Origin: Nitzschia sp. DOCU1
Lineage: Eukaryota > Bacillariophyta > Bacillariophyceae > Bacillariales > Bacillariaceae
DNA length: 64,000 nt
Reading direction: 5' to 3'
Assembly (NCBI GenBank): GCA_951394045.1
Contig: OX595988.1
Location: 372,001-436,000, forward strand
Shown piece by piece: positions 11,325 to 20,769 of this stretch. The notes under the pieces were generated by a model. It made no database searches. It was not told the DNA's origin and was given only the letters and a program-made list of their open reading frames with translations. The position numbers and the translations under genes were made by a program. How positions within the stretch are numbered: the stretch's first letter is position 1; the number at the start of each line of letters is the position of its first letter.

Positions 11325-11942
11325 CGTGTTGGATTCTTGATATGAGCAACAACCTTTGCGTCTTTTAGCCGGAGGAGGAATGGATAGTATGACACTTCAA
11401 ACCTGCCACTTTCAATTAGTCGCAAACAAACTAGCAGCAAGAATGAAACTCGCAATATCTTCCAATGCACTCGACAGGGCCTTGCTTTGATGGCCGGGGC
11501 TTGAAGCCATCGCCGCTGGTTTTTCCCGCCGGAAACGTGCGGCTGCGAAAAGCGAGGTAATAGAGCGTATCCTTCCAATAGCGAGTGAAGGACAGACAGA
11601 AAGTTGACTGGACCGACCACTGATGACATCACACAATGTCGTGGTGTTATGCGATTTTTCTTTTATCTCTGAGTGATATGATTGGTTGATCTTCTTCGTA
11701 ATATGATTGGTCGAAAGGGTGTATGTCACTCAGGTACTGGTAACAGGGTATCTTGCGCACTTTACTTTGGACGAAGCACCGCACAAATCGCCTTGTTGTT
11801 GCCCGCAGTATCAGTAGTCCGCAGAGAGCGAAACGAATCCTTTCGATAGAGTACACTTTCTCAGCTTGGCAAGCAACAAACAATCGTCGGCGTCTCCCAT
11901 ACACCACTTATAAAAATCTCTTGCAAGCATCATCATAACACC
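11325..11942. promoter_or_regulatory. Bidirectional promoter region
   Basis: About 620 bp between the divergent start codons of ValRS (-) and the CRAL-TRIO gene (+). It must contain both promoters and 5' leaders. The sequence T-GATTGG occurs twice close together (about 11680-11710; CCAAT on the minus strand), a possible CCAAT-box pair, but no element is proven. Confidence 0.5.
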
Positions 11943-12876
11943 ATGACTCTGGATATGAAAGCCATTGAAGCCGAACTGGGCCCCGGTCCCATGCGCTTTG
12001 CTCCTTCGGCCGACGAACGCTCAATCGCGGATCAAATTGCCAGTTTGACCCCGAAAGAAAAAGAATGCTTTGATGCTCTCAAAGCCAAATGGGAAAAGGC
12101 GCATCCCGACATGCCCTTTAGTGATTACATGTACTTGCGATTTGCTCGTTGCTCTCCTGGCAACAAGAAATTTCAAGAAAAAGCATCGTGGAAAGTCATG
12201 AAGAAATTTGATCACCGGTACTTGACCTTGACGGCAGAATCCTTGGAAGAGCAACTTTTGAGTAAAGTAAGCACCGATGACACTGTATGTTTGGATGGAT
12301 TCTTCGTCTGTCTCTCTTACCTCTTTCTTTACTATTACTCTATGATAGACCTTGTTCCCAGTTCCTGGCCTCAAAACAAAAGAGGGCGGTCATTCCCTCT
12401 TTTTCATGTACCCCGCTCGTTACTTTCCCGCCAAGACATCGACTCAGGAAATCATTGACAATTTGGCGTATTGCATGAATTGCATGTGCGAAACGTCCGA
12501 AAAAGACGCTTCCGAAGGTATTGGGTTCATTGCCTACATGAACGACTGGCACATGAGTAACTTTTCGGTCAATTATTGTTATCAATTCATGATGATGTTG
12601 CAGGGACGTATTCCCGTCCGTGTTCGTCTCTTTTTGATTGTCAATCCTCCGGGATGGTTTGGCAAGATTTGGAACATTATGAAACCCATGTTGGCGTCGG
12701 ATTTTCGGAAAAAAGTGCACATGATTCAGGAAGCCGACTTGAACAAGTTTCTGCAGGATGGATATGAAACCTACTTGCCCGATGATATGGCTCAGGGCAA
12801 GGCGGATACACAAGCCTTGGTGGAAGATTTTGTGGCGTATCGAAAGAAAAAGGAAGAAGCTTCTGATGAGCTTTAA
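11943..12876 (+). CDS. CRAL-TRIO (Sec14-like) lipid-binding protein, two exons
   Basis: 283-residue protein. Exon 1 is 11943-12266 and exon 2 is 12349-12876; the 82-bp phase-0 intron has GTAAGC...TAG ends and carries a stop, so it must be removed. The start ATG-ACT-CTG follows AACACC. The N-terminus shares G-P-G-P-M-R-F-A-P with the paralogue at 1063-2127. The CRAL-TRIO domain (about 110-265) has L-Q-G-R-I-P-V, V-N-P-P-G-W-F-G-K-I-W and F-R-K-K-V-H-M-I. A short Lys/Glu-rich tail replaces the long basic tail of the paralogue. Expected role: binding and transfer of a lipid between membranes; ligand unknown. The intron falls exactly where the paralogue reads straight through (L-R-S-K / T-L-F-P), so one copy has lost it or the other gained it. 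Confidence 0.88.
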
Positions 12877-13823
12877 TGTGAGAAAAAGTACAATATGCAT
12901 GTCATGACGAACTGTGTGCATGTCAATGCAGAGTAACCCCAAGCGAGAGTAATAGGGTAAACTTTGGGCGCTTATGAGGGGCCATGAACGAACTAATCAC
13001 CAACTATACTGCATATTCTGTTGGATGGTATTCATCTAGAGTAGCGACTTTTGCAGTAATTAGGTTTACGTTCTTCGGACGTCGTTTTCGTTGGATCCTG
13101 CTGTTGGTGCAACAGCAACGAAAGAGTGGCCTCCAGCCACTGACCGACACTGTCAATTAACTACTACAAGCTAGTTAACATGCGGCAGCGTTATAGTTCT
13201 TAGAATCTACTAGAACTAGAAGCAGGGGGGCGTCGGCAAGCGGCATTACTACTAGCTTTAATGCGGTCGTCTTTGTTTGTTTTCTTGCGTAGCTAGAGTG
13301 GGGAAAGTGTTGCATCGGTGAAACAACGAACCAGAGCTCTAGAGAAGACAATTAGTCGATAGAGAGAAGAGGAGCGACGATATAACCGGCCCAATCTCTT
13401 CTTCCTTTGTGCTACTCTAGAAAAGAGTACCGTAGCTACCGCGGTCCGAGCTTCTTTACATAGTCATGCTAGTCAAATGGACGTTTATAGTCGTGGGATT
13501 CCAATGCGCCCCCGCGTCATTGTTCCGTTGCAAAATTCAAGAGGGAGTCAGTCAAGCGCAAAGGAGAGCGAGCGCGGGCATGGCGGCACGCAAGAGAAAC
13601 AACGCCCATCCGTACCATAGTAGAGTTTGACCATGGCGGCGGTGGCGTAACATTGGATTCCTGCACTGTATTACTATCTGTTCCGTTATTGCGCAAACTT
13701 CTCCCCCACAAATCCTATATTAGCGATCGAACTTGCGCAAACTACAATAGACAAGAAGCCCTTGTTCTATTTACAGTCGGTGTGGTTCCCTGAATTGATT
13801 TGCCTTAACTAACGTTCAAAAGC
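12877..13823. other. Intergenic, no gene recognised
   Basis: About 950 bp between two plus-strand genes: the 3' flank of the CRAL-TRIO gene and the promoter of VPS8. It contains scattered CTAG/AGCTAG-rich stretches (around 13160-13300). No coding or RNA feature could be supported. Confidence 0.6.
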
Positions 13824-16800
13824 ATGGACATTCAAGCCATTTTGGATGCTTCCGATGAGGATTCCTCCTCTGCCGAAGAAGGTGGAAATTATTACAATAA
13901 AAGTCGTATGACCCCTAAAGAGCAACGGCAACCTGCGTCTTCTTTGGAGTATACGGCAGCTTTTACCAAGGCCATGACGCCTCTGAGTAATAGTAGTCGA
14001 GGCAAGCCATACTATCCACATGCTCCACAACAACAGCAACAATCACAACCATCGCCTTTGCCAGTGCCTTCTTCCTATCAGGATGTCATGGGAGTCGATT
14101 TGGAACAAATTTTACGAGAAGATGATGATTCCAATGATGACGTTCATTTGAATTTAGATGATGACGACGACGATGATGACTTGGATCTCCTTTCGGCTCC
14201 ATCGTCGTCGTATCATCATCATCATCAAACAAATAGCGGCGCTGGAGTTTCCTCTTGGCATCCAGCACAAGCCCCTGTTAGCAGTAACTACATTCCCGTT
14301 TCGGGTGCCACGGGCGAAGACTGGGATGTCTTGCAAGCCATTCTAGGAGAAGACGATGACGACGATGATACGGAGGATGTGGATCCTCATCCAGTCCTTG
14401 CTGGTAGCAACAGTCCTGGTAGTGGCGAGGGGGCTAGTGGGGAAAATAACAAGGCTCTCTTGATGATGATGAAAATGACATCGAGTGTATCAGGTTCGGC
14501 TGCGGCCGGATATTATGATTATAATGGAGAATGGAAGTCAGTGGCCTTGCCTCCCCTTCCAGCCGCCGAGCCAGTCCCTACAACACCACAACGGCATTAT
14601 CGTCATCATTCCTCTTCTCGCGTCGATGCTATTTTACAACAATCGGATGATGAGGATGATGACTTTTCTTCGTCGGTGGTGGCTCGACATGAAGAGCATC
14701 ATAATACTAATGACAACATGGATCACATGGGCATGATGATGATTCATGGATTGTCACCCATTCGACCCCACCAACATTGGAAGTCTGACAACAGTAGTGT
14801 GGCGTTGGAAACGACACTTACCGATTCGTTTGCTACGGCTCCACAATCTGCGGAACCCAGTACGACAACGACTCTGGAAATTGCTCCTACGTTGAGCAGC
14901 AGTGCGTCCATGGGAGGATTTGGAACAGCAGCGCCAGCAGCAGCACCGTCCCCGTCCGATTGGGATTTGGAACGTCAAAGTCAAAAGGCACTCTTGTATG
15001 CGCAAGCCTATGAACGTAAACTACTCAAGAGTGGCCATCGAGATATTGTATCTCCACTCATGGTCAAACGACGTCTCAAACCCAAAATTGAACTCGGGAC
15101 CAAACAACAGCAACAAAAACAACAATACTACGAGCAACAAGATTCGACACCCCGTTCCTTGTTTCGTAATAGCAGCAGCAATAATAATGGATTGTCCATT
15201 ACAGCAGCTTCGACGACCACGACAACGCCTCGTTTTGGCTTCTCGGGGGCAGTCGAAAACAAACACATGGAAGGTGTATCCATGACATTACTCAAACAAG
15301 CTCCGGATTTGCCAACCGCACTTTGTATCAACTCGAGATTTATTGCCATTGGTACTCAACGTGGCGCAATTCTGGTCTTTGATTTGTTTGAAACCTTTCG
15401 AAAACGACTGACGAATGGAGGAGACACGCCCTTTAATATCAAAACGGCTGGATCTGTGACGACGATTGATTTGTCCTTGATTCATGGAGAAATTTTGGCG
15501 GCAGGATATACGTCGGGTTATATTGTGCTATGGGATGCGATTCGGGGTGTCGCGCTACGAACCGTCATTGAAAGTCACAATACTCCAAGTCCCATTACAC
15601 AAGTCCGCTTTTTAAACGAACTCAAACTCGTCACAGTCGATGCGGGTGGATTGGTTCACAAATTGGCATTCAGTAAGAATATTTTGTGGAGTAGTTATAG
15701 TGTCGAATCGGAATGTTTGTTGGATGGAACGGCGGGTCAAATCTTGGCCATGAATGTGTTGGATCCCTACGTGGCGGTTCATCAACAATTGCCCATGGCG
15801 ACGCCAGCCATGAAGAAAATTGTTTTGATTGCGCTGAGTAGTGAACGAAGTTCGTTTGCCGTGGCAGTGGAACCGACGGTTCATGTCTTGCATCGATGGG
15901 CGAAACCAACCGATGAACAAATGCAAAACAGTAACAAACAACTATCTTCCGGCAAACAACAAACTTCATCATCTCCTCAAGTTTATTTGCCATGCTTGTC
16001 GTGGGGCTGGGCGTTGGTATCGGGTGGGGGCAATGTTGTTACGCCCATTTTGGCAAGAGCGTGGGGATGTTCGATCCAATTGTTACGAGCCAACTTTCCA
16101 GAAGAAGATCCTGCCGATAACACGCCCCAAGATATTATTCCATGGCCCGCGTTTGGAGTCCACGATGAATTTCAATCGTCGGCTCCCGTGGTCGCCTTGG
16201 AATGGTTGAATGAACGCAGTCTAGTCTATTTGACTGTCAACAATGAGTTTACTGTGGTGGATACGGTCATGATGACCTTGACGGAACGGCTCGATTTCTC
16301 GGGGCTGCGCCTGGTCTATGCCGAGTTTTCGCTCAGCCGCAAGGCGGAAAGCGATGATCAATCCTTTTGCACGACGTTTCAGAATTCGATTCGAAGTCGA
16401 GACAATCGACTATTACTGCTGTGCCAAGAAGAACTCAAGAGTGTCTCCATTGTGGGAGCCAAACGACGCATATCGGCTTTGGAACAAGATGGAGAGTGGC
16501 TCGAAGCTTTGGCATCGGCCTTGGATCACTATGAAAATACCGTTTCGAGTCAACAAGATCGACGTCGCGATCCTCAGGGCCGCAAAGATATTTCCAAGCA
16601 CCCCGAATATGCCAGCATTACCAAGTCGGAAGATGAAGAGTGGATTGCAAAATTGTTGATACGTTACTTGAATATTGCTGTTGAGAATGCGCCTGAAATG
16701 TCCGAATACGAACTAGCACAGTCGCACTTTCAAATGTTGGCCGGCGTCTGTGTCGAATTTTGCGTGGTGACCAAGCGATTGGATTTGCTCTTTGGTCCCA

Positions 16801-19568
16801 TCTTTCGAAGATTTCATGCAGCTGGCTTTTCGTCAGTCTTTTTGGATGTGTGTGAACCCTACATTCTCAATGACAAACTAGATTATATTGCGCCAGAAGC
16901 CATGGCGCATTTTGTGGAACATTGCCGCGCTACGAATGGCATTGCGACGGTCGAGCGATGCCTATTGCACATGGACGTGACGATCATGGACTTTGACTCT
17001 ATCTTGAGTCTACTTCGTGCCAATGAAATGTATTCGGCGCTCTTTTATGTCTTCAATCAGGGCTTGAGCGACTACGCGTCCCCGCTTGAAATTTTGGCCG
17101 AACGAATCTTTGATGCCGCCGACACTACGACTACCAACAAGTTGACTTCGGAACGACGCAAAGAAGGCAGCCCACGGAATGACTTGGAACGATATGGGTA
17201 CAAGGCCATTTTGTATCTTCAGTATTGTTTCAAAGGACGAACCTTTCCCCAAGATGTTGAAATTGAAGACGACGAGCGCAAGGCCATGATTCGATCCCAA
17301 CTGTTAGGTTTCCTACTTCAAAAGGAATTTTCGCCCACCCCGTCCATCAGGAAGCCTGCTCAAGTCATTGGCCAACGTGCTCAACTGTATCCCTACACGC
17401 ATATTCTGCTTATGGTCGACCCCAAAGCCATGTTGGATACACTTTCGTTGGCCATGGATGCACCGGATAGCGACTTTCGAGAATCCAACTTTGAGTCGAT
17501 TGGAGGCTGGGAAGTCGAAGTTGGCGCCGAACGGTCCAATGGCCGGGACTCCCACCGAAAAGCCCCCGATCGTCAAGAAATCATTGGCATGCTCCTGTCG
17601 ATCATTATGCCCGAATCTGACGACGTTGCAGCCACCCATCAAAGCACGCTACATCGCTCGCCGCAGGCTATTAACGCGCTCTTGGACTTCTTGGCGGAGT
17701 ATCTCATGAAGGGCGTGGTCCGTGCCAACAAGACAGTCACCTTCATGATATTGAGTCGAATGGCGACACGCTTTGAGTCGGCAACGGACCCACAAGATCG
17801 TTTGCAATCGCAAAAGCAAATCTTGCAACTCTTGACTGCCCTGCCGCGCAATGCGTATGAGCCCGAAGAAGTGCTGGTTCTAGTACAGAAGTCGGGCATT
17901 CATCGAGCCGCCCTATTGCTACATCAAGAAGGTGCTTCTTCGTGGGGTCACTCGGAAAGCCAGCAAGAACAAGATCGACGCGCAGTCCACTTTCGGGCGG
18001 CAATCGATTGCTATTTGGATGACGACGATCCTGACTTTCGTAAGGAAGTCTTTGCCTATGTCAAGAAGGAGTGTTCGGGTGCCTCCGAAGAAGGTGAAGG
18101 CAGCGAACCCAAGCCTAATGCGCTCCGTGATGCCCTGGCATCCAAACTGGCGGATTTGGTACAATTGGATTCTTTACTGACAGCCGAACTAGTGGCGGAG
18201 CTCTTTGTCGACGATTTGGACGGTGTCATTCGCCAATTGGACGACGAAAATGCCCAATTCCTCTTTTTCCAAGCCATCATTTCGGGCGAACTTGACGAGA
18301 AGGACCAAGTGGCAGGTGCCGTTCTCAACGCCAACCTTACCATGGAGCATCATCACACGTATTTGGCACTCATGGCCAAACTCCACCCAGACGATGTCTA
18401 TGACTATTTGCAATCCCACGACAACTATCGTCCTGAAGCTTGCCTTCCACTTTGTCAAAAGTATGACATTGCCGATGCTTCGTGTTATCTTTTGGAGCGA
18501 ATGGGCAATGTCTCAAGTGGACTCCAACTCATCCTGCAAACTCTGGAAAGTCGAATGATGGGGCTCAAGCGGACAATTCGCGGCATGGGTACGGAATTTT
18601 ACAACAAGTACACTCGGCACCCCGCACTGCCCTGGAAAAAGCGAGATACTCGTCACTCGGAATCCTTTGATATTACCGAACGCGAAATTGATGCCGTCAA
18701 ACGCATTTTGATTGTCGCTCTTGACTTGTGTGAACGCAACTCTGGCACCTTTTCTTCTCGCACCGAACATGGTTCCCAACTCTGGTTCAATGTGCTGGAC
18801 CGTCTCATCAATGCCAAAGGGTTTTTGCGTCTTTCAAAAGAACAGGCCGCCCACGCCAAGGTTATGGCTGGCGTGTTATCCGAGTTGTTGCGTTTGACCA
18901 TGCAACGCATGGTCTCTAGCGTTCCCTTGCCCGATTTGGTTCGCAAAGTCACATCGGATCATTCGGGAAGTCGTTTGGGTGAATTGCGTGAAATGGTGGA
19001 GAGCTTGTTGAGTACCTATGGCTTTGAATTGAATGTCTTTTCAGGTGCTGTCAATGTCTTTCACCACGATGCACAGGAAATGCAAAAGAAACACCGGGCA
19101 TTACGCATTCAAGGATCCAATGTACGCAAGATTATGAATGTTCCTTTGCACGAAACGACCAATCTAGTAAGCACCGAGGGGCAACAACACCCACTACAAC
19201 AAAAGGCTGCGCTTGTCGAATCGTCTGCGACACAAGGAGATATCTTGCAAGTTGGTGAAGCCGGCAATGCTAGTTTGGTAGATTCGGACGGTGCTGCCAA
19301 GACGAGTCCGGCGGGTGACGGAACCGAACAAGGACTGGGACAAGCGCTAGCAAGGTTACGATCTCGCCGCCACCATGTTGCCGCTACTACTAGTAGTACG
19401 ACGAGGGCGGCATCCCGCACGGCGTACACCATGAATTTCATGACGGATCAAGAACGCTTACATCGTCAAGGCGAATTGAACCAAGATGCGACATATTTTG
19501 AAGATCGGATCAGTGGCGCTTTGGGCGATGCGGAACATCGAGGCCGCCTCATGACCTTTATGTACTAG
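13824..19568 (+). CDS. VPS8: VPS8, CORVET tethering-complex subunit
   Basis: Intronless gene of 1,914 residues. VPS8 is the Rab5-binding subunit of CORVET, which tethers early endosomes before fusion. A long disordered N-terminus (1-490: poly-Asp, Gln, His and Ser) is followed by a WD40-like propeller. Its entry, D-L-P-T-A-L-C then F-I-A-I-G-T-Q-R-G-A and V-F-D-L, matches the human VPS8 propeller start as I remember it. An alpha-solenoid (about 900-1750) includes the conserved VPS8 core (D-F-L-A-E-Y-L-M-K-G) and a clathrin-type L-L-E-R-M-G-N stretch. A segment near 1740 (V-F-S-G-A-V-N-V-F-H-H-D) also matches the family. Animal and yeast VPS8 usually end in a RING finger, but the last 200 residues here have no cysteines, so it is absent. 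An acidic I-L-x-x-x-D motif occurs four times at the N-terminus. The gene converges with 19758-20393. Confidence 0.85.
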   Translation: MDIQAILDASDEDSSSAEEGGNYYNKSRMTPKEQRQPASSLEYTAAFTKAMTPLSNSSRGKPYYPHAPQQQQQSQPSPLPVPSSYQDVMGVDLEQILREDDDSNDDVHLNLDDDDDDDDLDLLSAPSSSYHHHHQTNSGAGVSSWHPAQAPVSSNYIPVSGATGEDWDVLQAILGEDDDDDDTEDVDPHPVLAGSNSPGSGEGASGENNKALLMMMKMTSSVSGSAAAGYYDYNGEWKSVALPPLPAAEPVPTTPQRHYRHHSSSRVDAILQQSDDEDDDFSSSVVARHEEHHNTNDNMDHMGMMMIHGLSPIRPHQHWKSDNSSVALETTLTDSFATAPQSAEPSTTTTLEIAPTLSSSASMGGFGTAAPAAAPSPSDWDLERQSQKALLYAQAYERKLLKSGHRDIVSPLMVKRRLKPKIELGTKQQQQKQQYYEQQDSTPRSLFRNSSSNNNGLSITAASTTTTTPRFGFSGAVENKHMEGVSMTLLKQAPDLPTALCINSRFIAIGTQRGAILVFDLFETFRKRLTNGGDTPFNIKTAGSVTTIDLSLIHGEILAAGYTSGYIVLWDAIRGVALRTVIESHNTPSPITQVRFLNELKLVTVDAGGLVHKLAFSKNILWSSYSVESECLLDGTAGQILAMNVLDPYVAVHQQLPMATPAMKKIVLIALSSERSSFAVAVEPTVHVLHRWAKPTDEQMQNSNKQLSSGKQQTSSSPQVYLPCLSWGWALVSGGGNVVTPILARAWGCSIQLLRANFPEEDPADNTPQDIIPWPAFGVHDEFQSSAPVVALEWLNERSLVYLTVNNEFTVVDTVMMTLTERLDFSGLRLVYAEFSLSRKAESDDQSFCTTFQNSIRSRDNRLLLLCQEELKSVSIVGAKRRISALEQDGEWLEALASALDHYENTVSSQQDRRRDPQGRKDISKHPEYASITKSEDEEWIAKLLIRYLNIAVENAPEMSEYELAQSHFQMLAGVCVEFCVVTKRLDLLFGPIFRRFHAAGFSSVFLDVCEPYILNDKLDYIAPEAMAHFVEHCRATNGIATVERCLLHMDVTIMDFDSILSLLRANEMYSALFYVFNQGLSDYASPLEILAERIFDAADTTTTNKLTSERRKEGSPRNDLERYGYKAILYLQYCFKGRTFPQDVEIEDDERKAMIRSQLLGFLLQKEFSPTPSIRKPAQVIGQRAQLYPYTHILLMVDPKAMLDTLSLAMDAPDSDFRESNFESIGGWEVEVGAERSNGRDSHRKAPDRQEIIGMLLSIIMPESDDVAATHQSTLHRSPQAINALLDFLAEYLMKGVVRANKTVTFMILSRMATRFESATDPQDRLQSQKQILQLLTALPRNAYEPEEVLVLVQKSGIHRAALLLHQEGASSWGHSESQQEQDRRAVHFRAAIDCYLDDDDPDFRKEVFAYVKKECSGASEEGEGSEPKPNALRDALASKLADLVQLDSLLTAELVAELFVDDLDGVIRQLDDENAQFLFFQAIISGELDEKDQVAGAVLNANLTMEHHHTYLALMAKLHPDDVYDYLQSHDNYRPEACLPLCQKYDIADASCYLLERMGNVSSGLQLILQTLESRMMGLKRTIRGMGTEFYNKYTRHPALPWKKRDTRHSESFDITEREIDAVKRILIVALDLCERNSGTFSSRTEHGSQLWFNVLDRLINAKGFLRLSKEQAAHAKVMAGVLSELLRLTMQRMVSSVPLPDLVRKVTSDHSGSRLGELREMVESLLSTYGFELNVFSGAVNVFHHDAQEMQKKHRALRIQGSNVRKIMNVPLHETTNLVSTEGQQHPLQQKAALVESSATQGDILQVGEAGNASLVDSDGAAKTSPAGDGTEQGLGQALARLRSRRHHVAATTSSTTRAASRTAYTMNFMTDQERLHRQGELNQDATYFEDRISGALGDAEHRGRLMTFMY

Positions 19569-19757
19569 CTAGCTGTAGCTGCAGTAGCTTCAGGAGGATC
19601 AAATACTATAAAAACTAGAAACATAAAGAATGTTATCTTCATGGTTATACCGAGAACGCTAGCTAGAAACTGATTCGACACACCGCTACTTCTAGCAGTG
19701 TACCGCTCTCAAATCTTCCTTCCACTAGCTGCTAGAGTAGTAGTCTATTCTCCAAAG

Positions 19758-20393
19758 TTAATCTAATATTCCATCCGACGGTTTAATAGCGGATGGATGT
19801 TGATTCTTGTGATATCCAGTCAAAAAGTGTTCCCACGAAATCCACTCTCTCGTCAACGTATAGTATTCTTGTGGTCGTTTGGGAATATAGGGCGTTCTGA
19901 CATTACCATTTTGTACCAAATCTTCAAATTCTTCCTTGGTATCGGCACCCAAATTATATTGTACCCATTTCCGAGCTTGTTCATATGGTAATTTGCGGGG
20001 TTTACGCTTGAGGAAAGATTGTGTATTTTGATGTTCCAATGCCGTCCGGGCTTGTTCGATTTGAATTTCTTCGGATCGTTTGGCGAGTTCTTGGTGAAAT
20101 GTTTTGTGGTGGGAATTACAGTCGTCGTCGTCGTCGTCGTCGTCGTCATCTTGTGGAAGAGGCAAGTCTTGGTCGTCATTGCGACTTGATGACGATGATA
20201 AGGAAAAGGAATAATGGCATGTTGTTGTTGTTGTTGTTAATGACAATGATGGTCGATGTGAGGATCGCCGAGGCGTCGACAAACTGCGGGCAGAGCCGCT
20301 CAAGAGCAGAGCGTGACCGCCGAGCCAACAAAAACAAAAGCTCCAAAAGGATATGATCATACTAGAATAGAAGAGGATTCTTTGTCGAAACAT
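19758..20393 (-). CDS. Signal-peptide protein with one integrase-type repeat
   Basis: 211 residues from the ATG complementary to 20391-20393; an in-frame TTG just upstream is not used. The N-terminus is a hydrophobic signal or anchor (about 5-30), then a Ser/Thr-rich low-complexity stretch and a run of ten Asp (about 83-93). The C-terminal half has Y-E-Q-A-R-K-W-V, E-E-F-E-D-L, Y-I-P-K-R-P-Q-E-Y-Y and W-I-S-W-E-H-F-L. That is the pattern I know from the 'phage-integrase repeat unit' family (INT_rpt, Pfam PF14882 from memory), found in tandem in many algal proteins; here there is a single copy. The N-terminus could be a bipartite plastid-targeting sequence, but no clear A-F cleavage motif is seen. 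Function unknown. It ends 189 bp from the VPS8 stop, convergently. Confidence 0.65.
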   Translation of the reverse strand: MFRQRILFYSSMIISFWSFCFCWLGGHALLLSGSARSLSTPRRSSHRPSLSLTTTTTTCHYSFSLSSSSSRNDDQDLPLPQDDDDDDDDDDCNSHHKTFHQELAKRSEEIQIEQARTALEHQNTQSFLKRKPRKLPYEQARKWVQYNLGADTKEEFEDLVQNGNVRTPYIPKRPQEYYTLTREWISWEHFLTGYHKNQHPSAIKPSDGILD

Positions 20394-20769
20394 GATCAAT
20401 CGGCACTAACTGCGGACTCTTTTCTCTCTACTAAAGCTGTTTAGTCCATGGGGATGAAAAATGACACAAAAGCTTTAGAGAAGAAGCTTTTCGCCAATAA
20501 TAAGACGACCATCTGGATTTCGAATGGCTTGGCTGGCCGTGTGCGTCAGCCAGCGCCTGCCGAACATTGTTCGCAAAGTCGGAAGCAAGGACAGACGGTC
20601 CGGTCGTACTAGTCGTACCAGATGAACCCGCCGGCCGCCCGCCATCCAAAAAATCCAAAGCACGGCGGAGAGTATCTTTCTCGTTTTCGGAGCTTTGTAT
20701 GCCTCATTGCATCGCCATTGCATCACCTTCACTTTCTCCAATACCCAGTACACAAACAACAACAAAACC
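20394..20769. promoter_or_regulatory. Divergent promoter region
   Basis: 376 bp between the start codons of two divergent genes (19758-20393 minus, 20770-22062 plus). Both promoters should lie here. The open frame of the plus-strand gene runs back to 20695, but only from a TTG. Confidence 0.5.

Noticed and set aside
20100..20155. GTC/GAC trinucleotide run
   Set aside because: It is the codon run for the Asp tract of the minus-strand protein, not a separate repeat feature.
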